Shown here one piece after another: positions 27,285-37,104 of a stretch of 64,000 nucleotides of DNA. Each line of letters opens with the position of its first letter. Position 1 is the first letter of the stretch. A program made the position numbers and the translations under genes. Under the pieces are notes generated by a model. It saw nothing but the letters and a program-made list of their open reading frames with translations, had not been told where the DNA came from and made no database searches. Origin of the DNA: Sphaerotilus hippei (GTDB lineage Bacteria > Pseudomonadota > Gammaproteobacteria > Burkholderiales > Burkholderiaceae_C); NCBI RefSeq assembly GCF_003201595.1, contig NZ_QJJS01000001.1, positions 1-64,000 on the forward strand. Reading direction: 5' to 3'.

Positions 27285-28466
27285 TCACAGGCCGGCGGCC
27301 GCGCGCAGCGCCTGGACCTTGTCCGTGCGCTCCCAGGTGAACTCCGGCTCGTCACGGCCGAAGTGGCCGTAGGCGGCGGTCTTGGTGTAGATCGGGCGCA
27401 GCAGGTCGAGCATCTGGATGATGCCCTTGGGGCGCAGGTCGAACAGCTGGTTGACCAGCCGGGCGATCTCGGCATCGGGGATCACGCCGGTGCCTTCGGT
27501 GTAGACCGTCACGTTCATCGGACGGGCCACGCCGATGGCGTAGGCGACCTGGATCTGGCACTGCCGGGCCAGACCGGCGGCGACGATGTTCTTGGCGACG
27601 TAGCGGGCGGCATAGGCGGCCGAGCGGTCGACCTTGGTCGGATCCTTGCCCGAGAACGCGCCGCCGCCGTGCGGGCAGGCGCCGCCGTAGGTGTCGACGA
27701 TGATCTTGCGCCCGGTCAGGCCGCAGTCGCCCTGCGGGCCGCCGATGACGAAGCGCCCGGTCGGGTTGATCAGGTACTTGGTGTCCTGCAGCCATTCCTT
27801 CGGCAGCACCGGCTTGATGATCTCCTCGATGATGGCCTCGGTGAACGAGGCCTTCATCGTCGTCGCCGTCTCGCTCTGGTCGGGGCTGTGCTGGGTCGAC
27901 AGCACGACGGTGTCGATCGAGTGCGGCTTGCCGTCGACGTAGCGCATCGTCACCTGGCTCTTGGCGTCCGGGCGCAGGAAGGGCAGCCGGCCGTCCTTGC
28001 GCAGCTGCGCCTGGCGCTCGACCAGCCGGTGCGCGTAGTAGATCGGCGCGGGCATCAGGTCGGGCGTCTCGTCGCAGGCATAGCCGAACATCAGGCCCTG
28101 GTCACCGGCACCGATGTTCAGGTAGTCGTCGCTGGCGCGGTCCACGCCCTGGGCGATGTCGTTGGACTGCTTGTCGTAGGCGACCAGGACCGCGCAGCCC
28201 TTGTAGTCGATGCCGTATTCGGTGTTGTCGTAGCCGATGCGCTTGATGGTGTCGCGCGCGACCTGGATGTAGTCGACGTTGGCCTGCGTGGTGATCTCGC
28301 CGGCCAGCACGACCAGGCCGGTGTTGGTCAGGGTCTCGGCGGCCACGCGCGACAGCGGATCCTGTGCAAGGATCGCGTCGAGGATCGCGTCCGAGATCTG
28401 GTCGGCCACCTTGTCGGGATGGCCTTCGGAAACGGATTCCGAGGTGAAGAGAAAATCGTTCGCCAC
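27285..28466 (-). CDS. metK: S-adenosylmethionine synthetase
   Basis: MetK makes SAM from methionine and ATP, and so feeds the methylation cycle that ahcY and metF serve. At 393 residues it is normal length. The signatures GHPDK (15-19) and [12 protein letters not shown] are present. The start is a GTG at 28466 with GGAGTG 6 bp upstream; the next residues ([18 protein letters not shown]) fit the family start. It is divergent from the acyltransferase gene, with a 173-bp gap. Confidence 0.98.
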   Translation of the reverse strand: MANDFLFTSESVSEGHPDKVADQISDAILDAILAQDPLSRVAAETLTNTGLVVLAGEITTQANVDYIQVARDTIKRIGYDNTEYGIDYKGCAVLVAYDKQSNDIAQGVDRASDDYLNIGAGDQGLMFGYACDETPDLMPAPIYYAHRLVERQAQLRKDGRLPFLRPDAKSQVTMRYVDGKPHSIDTVVLSTQHSPDQSETATTMKASFTEAIIEEIIKPVLPKEWLQDTKYLINPTGRFVIGGPQGDCGLTGRKIIVDTYGGACPHGGGAFSGKDPTKVDRSAAYAARYVAKNIVAAGLARQCQIQVAYAIGVARPMNVTVYTEGTGVIPDAEIARLVNQLFDLRPKGIIQMLDLLRPIYTKTAAYGHFGRDEPEFTWERTDKVQALRAAAGL

Positions 28467-28568
28467 TTCTTACACTCCTGGAGAGGTCAAGGCATCTGCA
28501 CCTGTTGATGGGTTGCGATCGCCTTGGGTCCGGGGGAGACTGCGGCGAACGCTTTAGCGGCATTTGTT

Positions 28569-28587
28569 GATCTTCATGAAGAAGATC
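28569..28587. repeat. Inverted repeat in the metK/acyltransferase intergenic region
   Basis: gatcttc-atgaa-gaagatc is a 7-bp perfect inverted repeat, 102 bp before the metK start and 52 bp before the acyltransferase start. It could be an operator or part of the metK leader. No known riboswitch class is recognised. Confidence 0.4.
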
Positions 28588-28639
28588 CAGGTGACCTGAG
28601 CCATCCTGTCGCCCCGCAAGTTGTTCCTTAACTCGGCGA

Positions 28640-29536
28640 ATGTCCGATTTTAATGCTGTGATCGAATCCTTGTTCCGCGCGGCTTCCGGCCTTTCCCTGC
28701 CGCTTTTGCACCGATTGGGGTCCGCCCTGGGTTGGCTGACCTATGCGGCCTCCCCCACCTACCGCCGCCGCATGCGTGCCCACGTCGCCCAGGCCGGGCT
28801 GGAGTGGGCGCACGCACGGGGGGCGGTCGCCTCGACCGGGCGCATGCTGGCCGAACTGCCCCGGCTCTGGTGCCGGCCGGCCGACCAGGCACTGGGCGAC
28901 TTGGTGCGCTGGGAAGGCGTCGAGCACCTGGAGACGGCGCTGTCGGCCCGGCGCGGCCTGGTGATGCTGACGCCGCACCTGGGCTGCTTCGAGGTCATCG
29001 CCCAGGCCTATGCGGAGCGTTTTGGCGCCCGCAGCCCGATCACCGCGCTCTACCGCCCGGCCCGCCAGCCCTGGCTGCGCACGCTGGTGGCGCAGTCGCG
29101 CGACCGGCCCGGGCTGCTGACGGCGCCCGCGACGCTGTCGGGCGTGCGGCAGATGATCCGGGCGCTGCGCCAGGGGGGCACGGTGGGCGTGCTGCCCGAC
29201 CAGGTGCCGCCCGAGGGCATGGGCGTGTGGGCGCCGTTCTTCGGCCGCGAGGCCTACACGATGACGCTGGCCTCCCGGCTGGTGCAGCAGACCGGCGCCG
29301 CCTGGCTGCTGTTGCGCTGCGAGCGCCTGCCGGCCGGTCAGGGTTATGTCATCCACGTCAGCGCACCGCAGCAGCCCATGCCGCCGGCCGACGATCCGGT
29401 CGGCGCCGCCACCGTGGTCAACCAGGAGATGGAACGCCTGATCCGCGCCTGTCCGCACCAGTACCTCTGGGCCTACAACCGCTACAAGGCCCCGCGTGCC
29501 CAGCCCGCCGCGGAATCCGGCGGGGAGCAGCCATGA
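28640..29536 (+). CDS. LpxL/LpxM-family lipid A acyltransferase (first copy)
   Basis: A 298-residue inner-membrane acyltransferase that would add a secondary acyl chain to lipid A. The catalytic pattern is present as TPHLGCFEV (H-x4-E-like, about residues 112-120), followed by ALYRPAR, GVLPDQVPPEGMGVWAPFFG and the C-terminal YLWAYNRYK. An N-terminal hydrophobic stretch anchors it. Its last bases overlap the start of a second homologue by 4 bp (ATGA). Confidence 0.92.
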   Translation: MSDFNAVIESLFRAASGLSLPLLHRLGSALGWLTYAASPTYRRRMRAHVAQAGLEWAHARGAVASTGRMLAELPRLWCRPADQALGDLVRWEGVEHLETALSARRGLVMLTPHLGCFEVIAQAYAERFGARSPITALYRPARQPWLRTLVAQSRDRPGLLTAPATLSGVRQMIRALRQGGTVGVLPDQVPPEGMGVWAPFFGREAYTMTLASRLVQQTGAAWLLLRCERLPAGQGYVIHVSAPQQPMPPADDPVGAATVVNQEMERLIRACPHQYLWAYNRYKAPRAQPAAESGGEQP

Positions 29537-30432
29537 GGTCGCGCCCGCTGGAGAGCGTGGCGGCGCGCCTGGTGCTCGGCCTGCTGTGGCTGATCCACTG
29601 GCTGCCGCTGGGGGTGCAGGACCGCCTCGGCCGCGGCCTCGGGGCGCTGCTGTGGTCGCTGGGCAAGTCGCGCCGGCGGGTGGCGCTGCGCAACCTCGAG
29701 CTCTGTTTTCCCGAGCGGGACCTGGCCGAGCGCACGGCGCTGGCCCGCGAGCATTTCCGCTGGCTGGGCCGCAGCTTCATCGACCGCGGCATGCTCTGGC
29801 ACGCCAGCGCCGAGCGGCTGCGCCGGCTGATCCATGTCGAAGGCGAGGTGCGGCTGGCCGAGCACAGCGAGCGCCCGGTGATGTGGCTGGTGCCGCACTT
29901 CCTCGGCCTCGACGTGGCCGGCCAGTCGGTCACGCTGTACCAGACCCGCACCGCCGGCTCGATCTACCAGACCCAGTCCAACCCGGTGATCGACGCGGCG
30001 ATGCGACGCGGCCGCCTGCGTTTCGGCAACGCGCAGATCTACGCGCGCAGCGAGAGCGCCAAGCCGATCGTGCGCGCCATCAAGCGCGGCGACGCCTTCT
30101 TCAACCTGCCCGACATGGACTTCGGCGTCCGCGACGCCGCCTTCGTGCCCTTCTTCGGCGTGCCGGCGGCCACGCTGCTGGCGCCCTCGCGCATGGCCAA
30201 GATGCTGGGCATGGTCGTGCAGCCCGTCGTGGCCGAGCTGCTGCCCGGCGGCGCCGGCTGGCGGGTGCGCTACCTCGAGCCCTGGACCGACTTCCCCACC
30301 GACGACGCCGTGGCCGACACCGCCCGCATGAACCGCTGGATCGAGAGCGAGATCCGCCGCAACCCGGCGCAGTACCTGTGGGTGCACAAGCGCTTCAAGA
30401 CCCGCCCGCCGGGCGAGGCCGGGCTGTACTGA
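29533..30432 (+). CDS. LpxL/LpxM-family lipid A acyltransferase (second copy)
   Basis: A 299-residue homologue of the gene before it. The catalytic motif is altered in form: VPHFLGLDVAG, with Asp where many family members have Glu. FFNLPDMDFGVRDAAFVPFFGV and the C-terminal QYLWVHKRFKTRPPGE are conserved. An N-terminal hydrophobic helix is present. The two copies probably place different secondary acyl chains. The ATG at 29533 overlaps the previous stop and follows GGGGAG. Confidence 0.92.
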   Translation: MRSRPLESVAARLVLGLLWLIHWLPLGVQDRLGRGLGALLWSLGKSRRRVALRNLELCFPERDLAERTALAREHFRWLGRSFIDRGMLWHASAERLRRLIHVEGEVRLAEHSERPVMWLVPHFLGLDVAGQSVTLYQTRTAGSIYQTQSNPVIDAAMRRGRLRFGNAQIYARSESAKPIVRAIKRGDAFFNLPDMDFGVRDAAFVPFFGVPAATLLAPSRMAKMLGMVVQPVVAELLPGGAGWRVRYLEPWTDFPTDDAVADTARMNRWIESEIRRNPAQYLWVHKRFKTRPPGEAGLY

Positions 30433-30470
30433 TGCCGGCGGTCGAGACACAACCGCGATAATCTCCCGAT

Positions 30471-31331
30471 ATGAAACTGCGCTTCACCAAGATGCAAGGC
30501 GCGGGCAACGACTTCGTCGTGCTCGACGCCACCGGACAGCCGCTGGCGCTCGACGAGGCGCAGCTGCGTTTCCTCGGCGACCGGCGCTTCGGCGTCGGCG
30601 CCGACCAGATCCTCGTGGTCGAGCGCAGCCTCACGCCCGGCGTGGACTTCCGCTACCGCATCTTCAACGGCGGCACCGGCGAGGAGGTCGAGCACTGCGG
30701 CAACGGCGCACGCTGCTTCATGCGCTTCGTGAGGGACCGCGGCCTGACCACGCGTGACGTCGTGCAGGTGGAGACCGTCAACAACCGGCTCGAGCTGCGC
30801 ATGCAGGCCGACGGCCGGGTCACGGTGGACATGAACGAGCCGATGTTCGAGCACGCCCGCCTGCCCTTCGACGGCAGCGGCCTGGTGCCGCGCGAGCTCG
30901 GCGGCTTCGAGCTCTGGCCGCTGCAGGACGAGCACCACCGCTGCGAGGTCGCCGTCGTCTCGATGGGCAACCCGCATGCGGTGCAGCGCGTGGACGACGT
31001 GGACACGGCCGCGGTCGAGTCGCTGGGCCCGTGGGTCGAGGCGCACGCCCGCTTTGCCCGGCACGTGAACGCCGGCTTCATGCAGGTGGTCGGGCGCGAT
31101 CGCATCCGGCTGCGGGTCCACGAGCGCGGGGCCGGCGAGACGCTGGCCTGCGGCACCGGCGCCTGCGCCGCGGTGGTCGCCGGCATCCGGCTGGGCTGGC
31201 TGGACGGCCGGGTCGACGTCGAGATGCGGGGCGGCCTGCTGACCATCGAATGGGGCGGCCCGGGTCACCCGGTGCTGATGACCGGACCGGCGGTGCGGGT
31301 CTTCGACGGCGAGCTGGAGCTGCCCGCCTGA
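30471..31331 (+). CDS. dapF: Diaminopimelate epimerase
   Basis: DapF turns L,L-diaminopimelate into the meso form for lysine and peptidoglycan. Length (286 residues) is normal. The two catalytic cysteines are C76 in EHCGNGARC and C227 in ACGTGACA. The N-terminal [13 protein letters not shown] is diagnostic. The ATG at 30471 lies 38 bp after the acyltransferase; a possible -10 (GATAATCT) just before it hints at its own promoter. Cell-wall genes cluster here: lpxL-like, dapF, then xerC. Confidence 0.98.
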   Translation: MKLRFTKMQGAGNDFVVLDATGQPLALDEAQLRFLGDRRFGVGADQILVVERSLTPGVDFRYRIFNGGTGEEVEHCGNGARCFMRFVRDRGLTTRDVVQVETVNNRLELRMQADGRVTVDMNEPMFEHARLPFDGSGLVPRELGGFELWPLQDEHHRCEVAVVSMGNPHAVQRVDDVDTAAVESLGPWVEAHARFARHVNAGFMQVVGRDRIRLRVHERGAGETLACGTGACAAVVAGIRLGWLDGRVDVEMRGGLLTIEWGGPGHPVLMTGPAVRVFDGELELPA

Positions 31332-31410
31332 GCGCGACGCGGGGATGACCGGTGCAAACCGCCCGTTTATCTCCCCCGATCCCACAACCTTTCCGGACTA
31401 CCCTCCCGAC

Positions 31411-32091
31411 ATGAGCATCCCGGGCATCACCGAAGACGAAATCGCCAACTACCTGGCCCACACGCCCGGCTTCTTCGAGCGCCACGCCGAGCTGCTCGCC
31501 AGCGTCGAGCTGGCCAATCCGCACGGCGCGCGCGCGGTCTCGCTGCAGCAGCGCCAGATGGAGATGCTGCGCGAGCGCATCCGCGGCCTGGAGCGGCGCA
31601 TCATGGACATGATCCGCCATGGCCAGGAAAACGCCGGCCTGGGCGACCGGCTGCACCAGTGGACCCGCAACCTGATGCTGTGCGGCGATGCCCGCGACCT
31701 GCCCGACGTGCTGGTGCTCGACCTGCAGGAGCAGTTCCTGGTGCCCGAGGTCGCGCTGCGGCTGTGGGACCTGCGCGCCGAGTTCTCCCGCGAGGTCTTC
31801 GCCGGCCCGGTCAGCGAGGAGGTGCGCCACTTCGCGTCGAGCCTGAACCTGCCCTACTGCGGCGCCAACGCCTCGTTCGAGCCCGTGCAGTGGCTGGGCA
31901 ACAGCACCACGATGACCTCGCTGGCCATGGTGCCGCTGCGGCGCGGCCCGTCGGCACCGGCCTTCGGCCTGCTGGTGCTGGGCTCGCCGGACCCGACCCG
32001 CTACACCGCCGACATGGGCACCGAATTCCTGGTGCGGGTGGGCGAGCTGGCCAGCGCCGCCCTCACCCGCCTGCTGCCACCGGTCGACTGA
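31411..32091 (+). CDS. DUF484 family protein
   Basis: A 226-residue protein with a coiled coil at about residues 35-75 (RQMEMLRERIRGLERRIMDMI) followed by a GAF-like domain (about 85-220). It starts with the family pattern ITEDEIANYLAHTPGFFERHAELL. Function unknown. The dapF-DUF484-xerC order is conserved in many proteobacteria and is kept here. The ATG at 31411 is preferred to an upstream start at 31345. Confidence 0.93.
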   Translation: MSIPGITEDEIANYLAHTPGFFERHAELLASVELANPHGARAVSLQQRQMEMLRERIRGLERRIMDMIRHGQENAGLGDRLHQWTRNLMLCGDARDLPDVLVLDLQEQFLVPEVALRLWDLRAEFSREVFAGPVSEEVRHFASSLNLPYCGANASFEPVQWLGNSTTMTSLAMVPLRRGPSAPAFGLLVLGSPDPTRYTADMGTEFLVRVGELASAALTRLLPPVD

Positions 32092-32103
32092 GGGCACGCG
32101 CCC

Positions 32104-33045
32104 ATGGTGGCCGACACCCCGCTCGGTCCCGAGTCCTGCGCCTTCCTCGAGCACCTGCGCCTGCAGCGCCGCCTGGCCGACCGCACGCGCACGATGTACC
32201 GCGACGCGCTGCTGCGCCTGGAGGCCGGTGCCGCCGAAGCGGGCATCGACCTCACCGCCGTTCAGAGCGCCCACATCCGCCGCTGGGCGGCCCGGCTGCA
32301 CGCCCGCGGCCTGGGCTCGCGCAGCATCGCCATCCACCTGGCCGCCTGGCGCGGCCTGTACCGCTGGCTGGGCGGCGAAGGCCGGGTCGCCTTCAATCCG
32401 GTCGACGGCGTCCGGGCGCCGAAGGCCGGCCGACCGCTGCCCAAGGCGCTGCCGGTCGACCAGGCGATGGCGCTGGCCGACGCGCACGACGAGACCACCG
32501 ACCCGCGGCTCGACCTGCGCGACCATGCCATCACCGAACTGCTCTACGGCGGCGGCCTGCGGGTGGCCGAACTGACCGGACTGGACCTGCACCCGAGCCC
32601 GCAGGCACGCGGCTGGATCGACCTCGAGGCGGGTGACGCCCATGTGCTGGGCAAGGGCAGCCGGCGCCGCGTGGTGCCGGTGGGCCGCGCGGCGCTGGAG
32701 GCCCTGCGCACCTGGCTGGAACCGCGCACCGCGCTGGCCGCCCCCGAGGAGCCCGCCCTGTTCGTCAGCCAGCGTGGCACCCGGCTGACCGACGGCCAGC
32801 TGCGCCGCCGGCTGGCGCGGCGCGCCCAGGTCGCCGGGCTGCCCACGCACGTGCATCCGCACATGCTGCGCCACAGCTACGCCTCGCACCTGCTGCAGTC
32901 CAGCGGCGACCTGCGCGCGGTGCAGGAGCTGCTCGGCCACGCCCAGATCAGCACCACGCAGGTCTACACCCGGCTGGACTTCCAGCACCTCGCCAAGGTG
33001 TACGACGCCGCTCACCCGAGAGCGAAAAAGAAGACCGCGGACTGA
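32104..33045 (+). CDS. xerC: Tyrosine recombinase XerC
   Basis: XerC acts with XerD at dif to resolve chromosome dimers. The 313-residue protein has an N-terminal SAM-like core-binding domain (about 10-110) and a C-terminal catalytic domain with R153 (GGGLRVAEL), H253 and R256 (HMLRHSYASH), H279 (LLGHAQ) and the nucleophile Y288 (TQVYTRLDF). Context (after dapF and DUF484) fits XerC rather than an integrase. It starts 12 bp after DUF484. Confidence 0.96.
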   Translation: MVADTPLGPESCAFLEHLRLQRRLADRTRTMYRDALLRLEAGAAEAGIDLTAVQSAHIRRWAARLHARGLGSRSIAIHLAAWRGLYRWLGGEGRVAFNPVDGVRAPKAGRPLPKALPVDQAMALADAHDETTDPRLDLRDHAITELLYGGGLRVAELTGLDLHPSPQARGWIDLEAGDAHVLGKGSRRRVVPVGRAALEALRTWLEPRTALAAPEEPALFVSQRGTRLTDGQLRRRLARRAQVAGLPTHVHPHMLRHSYASHLLQSSGDLRAVQELLGHAQISTTQVYTRLDFQHLAKVYDAAHPRAKKKTAD

Positions 33046-33183
33046 GCCTTCACCGCGCATCGGCGGGATTGAAACAAGATGTAAGTTATGCTGACCGGAC
33101 TTCACGCCGGCCGGCCTTGCACGACACCAGGGCCCGCCCGGCGCCCGGACCGAGAGGCCGACATCGTTGGAGGTGGTCGCACC

Positions 33184-33822
33184 ATGGCGACACGCTGGAA
33201 TCGCAGTTTCCTGAACCGGGCGATCGCCCCGGGCATCGCCGACCTGACCGCCTGCGACATCCCCGATCTGGAACACTGGCCGGCGGAGGCCGAGGGCTGG
33301 CTGCGCAACGACGTCCTGAGCGGCGTGCATGCCGCCGCCTTCACCGGCCATGCGCGCCAGCACGCGATCACGCTGCTGCACCGGGCCCAGGCGACGGTCA
33401 GCCAATACCATCAGGCGCGGCGGAGCACGCTGGACTTCCTGCGCCTGAGCACGCCCCACGACCCGAGCACCCCGCTCTACTACGCCGCGATCACGCAGTG
33501 GGAGAGCTGCCTGATCAACCTGCAGGTCTTCACCGACACCGCGGCCCGTTTCCACGGCCGGCGCAGCTTCCTGCCCAACGACGGCAGCGCCGCGTTCCGG
33601 GCCCATGCGATCGGCAACGTCATCCGCGCCTGGGGCTCGCCCGCGCTGCGCACCGAACTGCACGACGACGAGGTGATGCCGCTGTGGCTGTCCAACACCG
33701 GCGTCCACACCCGCACGCTCAGGCTCACCTACCTGGAGCTGTTCCGCGTCGTCGAGGACGCGGCCATCGTCGCGCACCGGATCCAGCATCCGCACGCCGC
33801 CGGCAGCAGGCTCAAGGCATGA
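33184..33822 (+). CDS. Hypothetical protein of unknown family
   Basis: A 212-residue soluble protein, predicted mostly helical, rich in His, Arg and Leu. No signal peptide, membrane segment or catalytic motif is recognised. A segment at about 60-130 (HAAAFTGHARQHAITLLHRAQ, then YYAAITQWESCLINLQVF) resembles a helical bundle. The ATG at 33184 follows GGAGGT at 10 bp, and an upstream region on the same frame is less convincing. It stands alone between xerC and the convergent xylulokinase gene. Confidence 0.7.
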   Translation: MATRWNRSFLNRAIAPGIADLTACDIPDLEHWPAEAEGWLRNDVLSGVHAAAFTGHARQHAITLLHRAQATVSQYHQARRSTLDFLRLSTPHDPSTPLYYAAITQWESCLINLQVFTDTAARFHGRRSFLPNDGSAAFRAHAIGNVIRAWGSPALRTELHDDEVMPLWLSNTGVHTRTLRLTYLELFRVVEDAAIVAHRIQHPHAAGSRLKA

Positions 33823-33863
33823 GCCCGCCAGGGCCGTGACGGCCACGACGGAAGACAGACCGT

Positions 33864-35333
33864 TCAGGCGGACGGGAACAGCGGTGCCACGGCCCGGTAG
33901 AGCGCCTTGAAACGCTCGTGGCGCGGCTGCAGCCGTGCGGTCTCGGCGGGGTCGGGCAGGAAGGTCGCCGCCACCGGAGGGGCGACACACACCTCGTCGA
34001 CGCTGCCCCCATCGGCCAGCCAGGCCAGCCGCGCCGCGCCCAGCGCACCTCCGGCCTCGCCCCCCTGGCGGGTGACCATGGGCACGTCGAGGGCGCTGGC
34101 CAGCATCTGGGCCCACAGGGCGCTGCGGGCGCCTCCGCCGACCAGGGACAGGCTCTGCACCTCGCCCGGCCGGGTGCCCAGGCTGTGCCAGCCGTCGAGC
34201 AGGCCGAAGGTGACCCCCTCGATCACCGCATGGGCCAGCGTCGCCGCGTCGTGGTCGTTGCCCAGGCCGAAGAAGACGCCCTGGGCATGCGGATCGTTGT
34301 GCGGCGTGCGCTCGCCGTTCAGGTAGGGCAGGAACAGCGGGGCGCGCTCGCGCTGCGCGGGCGTCAGGCGGGCGACCTGCTCCAGCAGGGCCGCCTCGCT
34401 GCCGGCGCCCAGCAGCCGCGTGACCCAGCGCAGGCCGTTGGCCGCGCTGAGCATCACGCTCATCTGGTGCCAGCGCCCGGGCAGCGCATGGCAGAAGGCG
34501 TGCATCGCGCTGGCCGGGTTGGGCCGGTAGCGGTCGCTGCTGAGGAAGATGACCCCCGAGGTGCCCAGCGAGACGAAGCCCTCGCCCGGCCGCACCGCCC
34601 CGATGCCCACCGCGCTGGCGGCGTTGTCGCCCCCGCCCCCGGCGACGATGACACGCGCGCCCAGGCCCCAGCGTGACGCCAGTTCAGGCCGCAGCTGCCC
34701 GGAGACCTCGCTGCCCTCGACCAGGCTCGGCATCTGAGCCACCGACAGCCCGCAGGCCGCCAGGATGGCCTCGGACCAGCAGCGCCGGCCGACATCGAGC
34801 CACAGCGTGCCGGCGGCATCGCTCATCTCGCTGACCAGCTCGCCGGTGAGCCGCAGGCGCAGCCAGTCCTTGGGCAGCAGCACGCAGGCCACCCGCTCGA
34901 ACAGCTCCGGCTCGTGCTTGTGCACCCACAGCAGCTTGGGCGCGGTGAAACCCGGCATCGCGAGGTTGCCGGTGATCTCGTGCAGGTCGGGGCAGGCGGC
35001 TTCCAGCTCGGCACATTCGACGCCGCTGCGGCCGTCGTTCCAGAGGATGGCCGGGCGCAGCACCTGCTGGTCGCCGTCGAGCAGCACGGCACCGTGCATC
35101 TGGCCCGACAGGCCGATGCCACGCACCTGCGCCATCGCGGCGGGGTGGCTGGCGCGCAGGCGCAGCAGCGCACGATCGGTGGCCGCCCACCAGTCGCCGG
35201 GCAGCTGTTCGCTCCACAGCGGCTGCGGGCGCTGCACGCTCAGGGATTCGCCGACGGTGGCGACCAGCCGGTGCTCACGGTCGAGCAGCAGACACTTGAC
35301 TTCGGAGGTGCCGAGATCGATGCCGAGGTACAT
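33864..35333 (-). CDS. xylB: Xylulokinase
   Basis: XylB phosphorylates D-xylulose to xylulose-5-phosphate for the pentose phosphate pathway. The 489-residue FGGY kinase shows YLGIDLGTSEVK at the start, GLSGQMHG near residue 80, ILWNDGR, and LVGGGARSALWAQMLA near the C-terminus. The ATG at 35333 opens the conserved N-terminus. It is the last gene of the polyol operon, where D-xylulose would come from oxidation of arabinitol or xylitol. Confidence 0.95.
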   Translation of the reverse strand: MYLGIDLGTSEVKCLLLDREHRLVATVGESLSVQRPQPLWSEQLPGDWWAATDRALLRLRASHPAAMAQVRGIGLSGQMHGAVLLDGDQQVLRPAILWNDGRSGVECAELEAACPDLHEITGNLAMPGFTAPKLLWVHKHEPELFERVACVLLPKDWLRLRLTGELVSEMSDAAGTLWLDVGRRCWSEAILAACGLSVAQMPSLVEGSEVSGQLRPELASRWGLGARVIVAGGGGDNAASAVGIGAVRPGEGFVSLGTSGVIFLSSDRYRPNPASAMHAFCHALPGRWHQMSVMLSAANGLRWVTRLLGAGSEAALLEQVARLTPAQRERAPLFLPYLNGERTPHNDPHAQGVFFGLGNDHDAATLAHAVIEGVTFGLLDGWHSLGTRPGEVQSLSLVGGGARSALWAQMLASALDVPMVTRQGGEAGGALGAARLAWLADGGSVDEVCVAPPVAATFLPDPAETARLQPRHERFKALYRAVAPLFPSA

Positions 35334-35359
35334 GGGTTCGGGTCCGTTGGTGACCACCC

Positions 35360-36292
35360 TCAGCCCGTGGCCGAGCCGAAGCGGTTCTCCGACTGCTTGC
35401 GGAATTCGCTGGGCGTCATGCCCTTGATCTCCAGGAAGCGGCGGTTGAAGTTGGCCACGTTGTTGAAGCCCACTTCGTAGCAGATGTGGGTGATGAGGCG
35501 ATCGGACTCCATCAGCAGCTGGCAGGCGCGGTTGATGCGCAGGCGGTTGACGAAGTCGGTGTAGGTGTTGCCGGTGGCGCGGCGGAAGAAGCGGCTGAAG
35601 CGGCTTTCGCTCATGCCCAGCTCGGTGGCGACCTCGGCGGCCGAGCGCTGCTCGGCCACGTTGTCGGTCATGCGGTTGACGATGGTGTTGATCTGGTCGA
35701 CCTGCGCGTCGTCGTCGGCGCCCTGCAGCTGCACGTTCGACAGCAGCCGGTAGTCGGTCCAGCGCGACAGCTCGCCCATGAAGTCGCAGAAGGCGGCGAA
35801 GCGGCACAGGCCGCTGCTGCGCTTGATGTCGCGCAAGCGGGTCATCGCGACCTCGCCCAGCCCGAAGAACTCGATGCCGTGGCGCGCCCGCTCGAGCAGC
35901 GGCAGCACCTCGGTCAGCTCGGGAATGAGCTCGGCCGCCCGGGCGATCGGCTCGTGCGGGAACTGCACCGCCAGGTCACGCTGGGGCACGCCGCCTTCGG
36001 GCAGGTCCAGGGTGATCCAGTTGTGCGGCAGGCGCGGGCCGCACAGCACCAGGTGGCCGGGCTGGAACGGCCCGATCCAGTCGCCGATGAAGGCCTTGCC
36101 CGAGGTGGCCGTGATCAGGTGCAGCTCGTACTCGTCGTGGTAGTGCCAGCGGGCCAGGGGCGTGGGGAAGCCGTGCTCCAGGCAGCGCACCAGGCCGGCC
36201 GGGCCCTCGTAGCCCAGCGACGGGCTGCGGGCGTAGTCGTGCTCCAGCTCGGGCTTGAGCTGGCGCGGCAGGTGGCGAGGCTTGCTGGCCAT
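35360..36292 (-). CDS. AraC family transcriptional regulator of the polyol operon
   Basis: A 310-residue regulator: N-terminal cupin-like sensor (about residues 30-130, with WHYHDEYELHLI) and a C-terminal double HTH (about 205-305; SAAEVATELGMSESRFSRFFRRATG and ITHICYEVGFNNVANFNRRF). It sits inside the operon, 20 bp after the SDR and 26 bp before xylB, so it should act on the operon promoter upstream of the binding-protein gene. Inducer not known; sorbitol or mannitol would fit. The ATG at 36292 is adopted. Confidence 0.92.
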   Translation of the reverse strand: MASKPRHLPRQLKPELEHDYARSPSLGYEGPAGLVRCLEHGFPTPLARWHYHDEYELHLITATSGKAFIGDWIGPFQPGHLVLCGPRLPHNWITLDLPEGGVPQRDLAVQFPHEPIARAAELIPELTEVLPLLERARHGIEFFGLGEVAMTRLRDIKRSSGLCRFAAFCDFMGELSRWTDYRLLSNVQLQGADDDAQVDQINTIVNRMTDNVAEQRSAAEVATELGMSESRFSRFFRRATGNTYTDFVNRLRINRACQLLMESDRLITHICYEVGFNNVANFNRRFLEIKGMTPSEFRKQSENRFGSATG

Positions 36293-36312
36293 GGTGCGGA
36301 CGCCGGACCGGA

Positions 36313-37104
36313 TCAGCTCATCACGTTGCCACCGTCGACGTTGAGCGTCTGCGCGGTGATGTAGGACGCCTCGTCGCTGGCCAGGAAGACCGCGGCACCG
36401 CAGATGTCCTTCGGGTCGCCCATGTAGCCCAGCGGCACGGCCTCGCCGACGCGCTTCTTCTTCTCGCCCAGCGGCAGGTTCTCGTACTTCGCGAACAGCG
36501 CGTCGACGTGTTTCCACATCGGCGTGGCGATCACGCCCGGCGAGATGCCGTTGACCCGGATGTGGTGCGGCGCCATCGCCAGCGCGGCGCTCTGCGTGTA
36601 GCTGATCACCGCGGCCTTGGTCGCGCAGTAGTGCGACACCAGCGACTCGCCGCGCCGGCCGGCCTGCGAAGCCATGTTGACGACCGAGCCCTTGACGCCG
36701 GCCTCGACCATCTGGCGCAGCACGGCCTGCATGACGAAGAACATCGCCTTGACGTTGACCGAGAACAGGCGGTCGTACATGGCCTCGTCGCTGTCGAGCA
36801 GCGGCGCCATGTCGAACACCGCGGCGTTGTTGAACAGCACCTCGATGGCGCCGAAGCGCGCCTGGGCGGCCTCGATGACACGGGCGATCTCGCCCGCGGC
36901 GGTCAGGTCGGCGCCGACGTAGTGCACCTGGTCGGGCCGTTCCTGGGCCAGCAGCTGCACGCCGGCCGACGGCTGGCTGGTGATGTCGACCACCGTGCAG
37001 CGCGCACCTTCGGCCACGTAGGCCTGCAGCACCGACAGGCCGATGCCACCGCCGGCACCGGTCAGCAGCGCATGGCGTCCTTGCAGGCGTTGGGATCCGT
37101 TCAT
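36313..37104 (-). CDS. Sorbitol dehydrogenase-like short-chain dehydrogenase
   Basis: A 263-residue classical SDR: TGAGGGIG (15-22) for NAD, catalytic S146, Y159 and K163 (SHYCATK). Sequence and operon position match SmoS-type D-sorbitol (L-iditol) dehydrogenase of Rhodobacter, which oxidises sorbitol to fructose. The ATG at 37104 overlaps the stop of the polyol dehydrogenase gene by 4 bp. Other polyols such as galactitol cannot be ruled out. Confidence 0.87.
   Translation of the reverse strand: MNGSQRLQGRHALLTGAGGGIGLSVLQAYVAEGARCTVVDITSQPSAGVQLLAQERPDQVHYVGADLTAAGEIARVIEAAQARFGAIEVLFNNAAVFDMAPLLDSDEAMYDRLFSVNVKAMFFVMQAVLRQMVEAGVKGSVVNMASQAGRRGESLVSHYCATKAAVISYTQSAALAMAPHHIRVNGISPGVIATPMWKHVDALFAKYENLPLGEKKKRVGEAVPLGYMGDPKDICGAAVFLASDEASYITAQTLNVDGGNVMS

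Noticed and set aside
31078-34116. 1012-codon minus-strand ORF opposite dapF-DUF484-xerC and the orphan gene
   Set aside because: It spans several well-supported genes on the other strand and its translation is low-complexity; stop codons are rare in this frame because of base composition.
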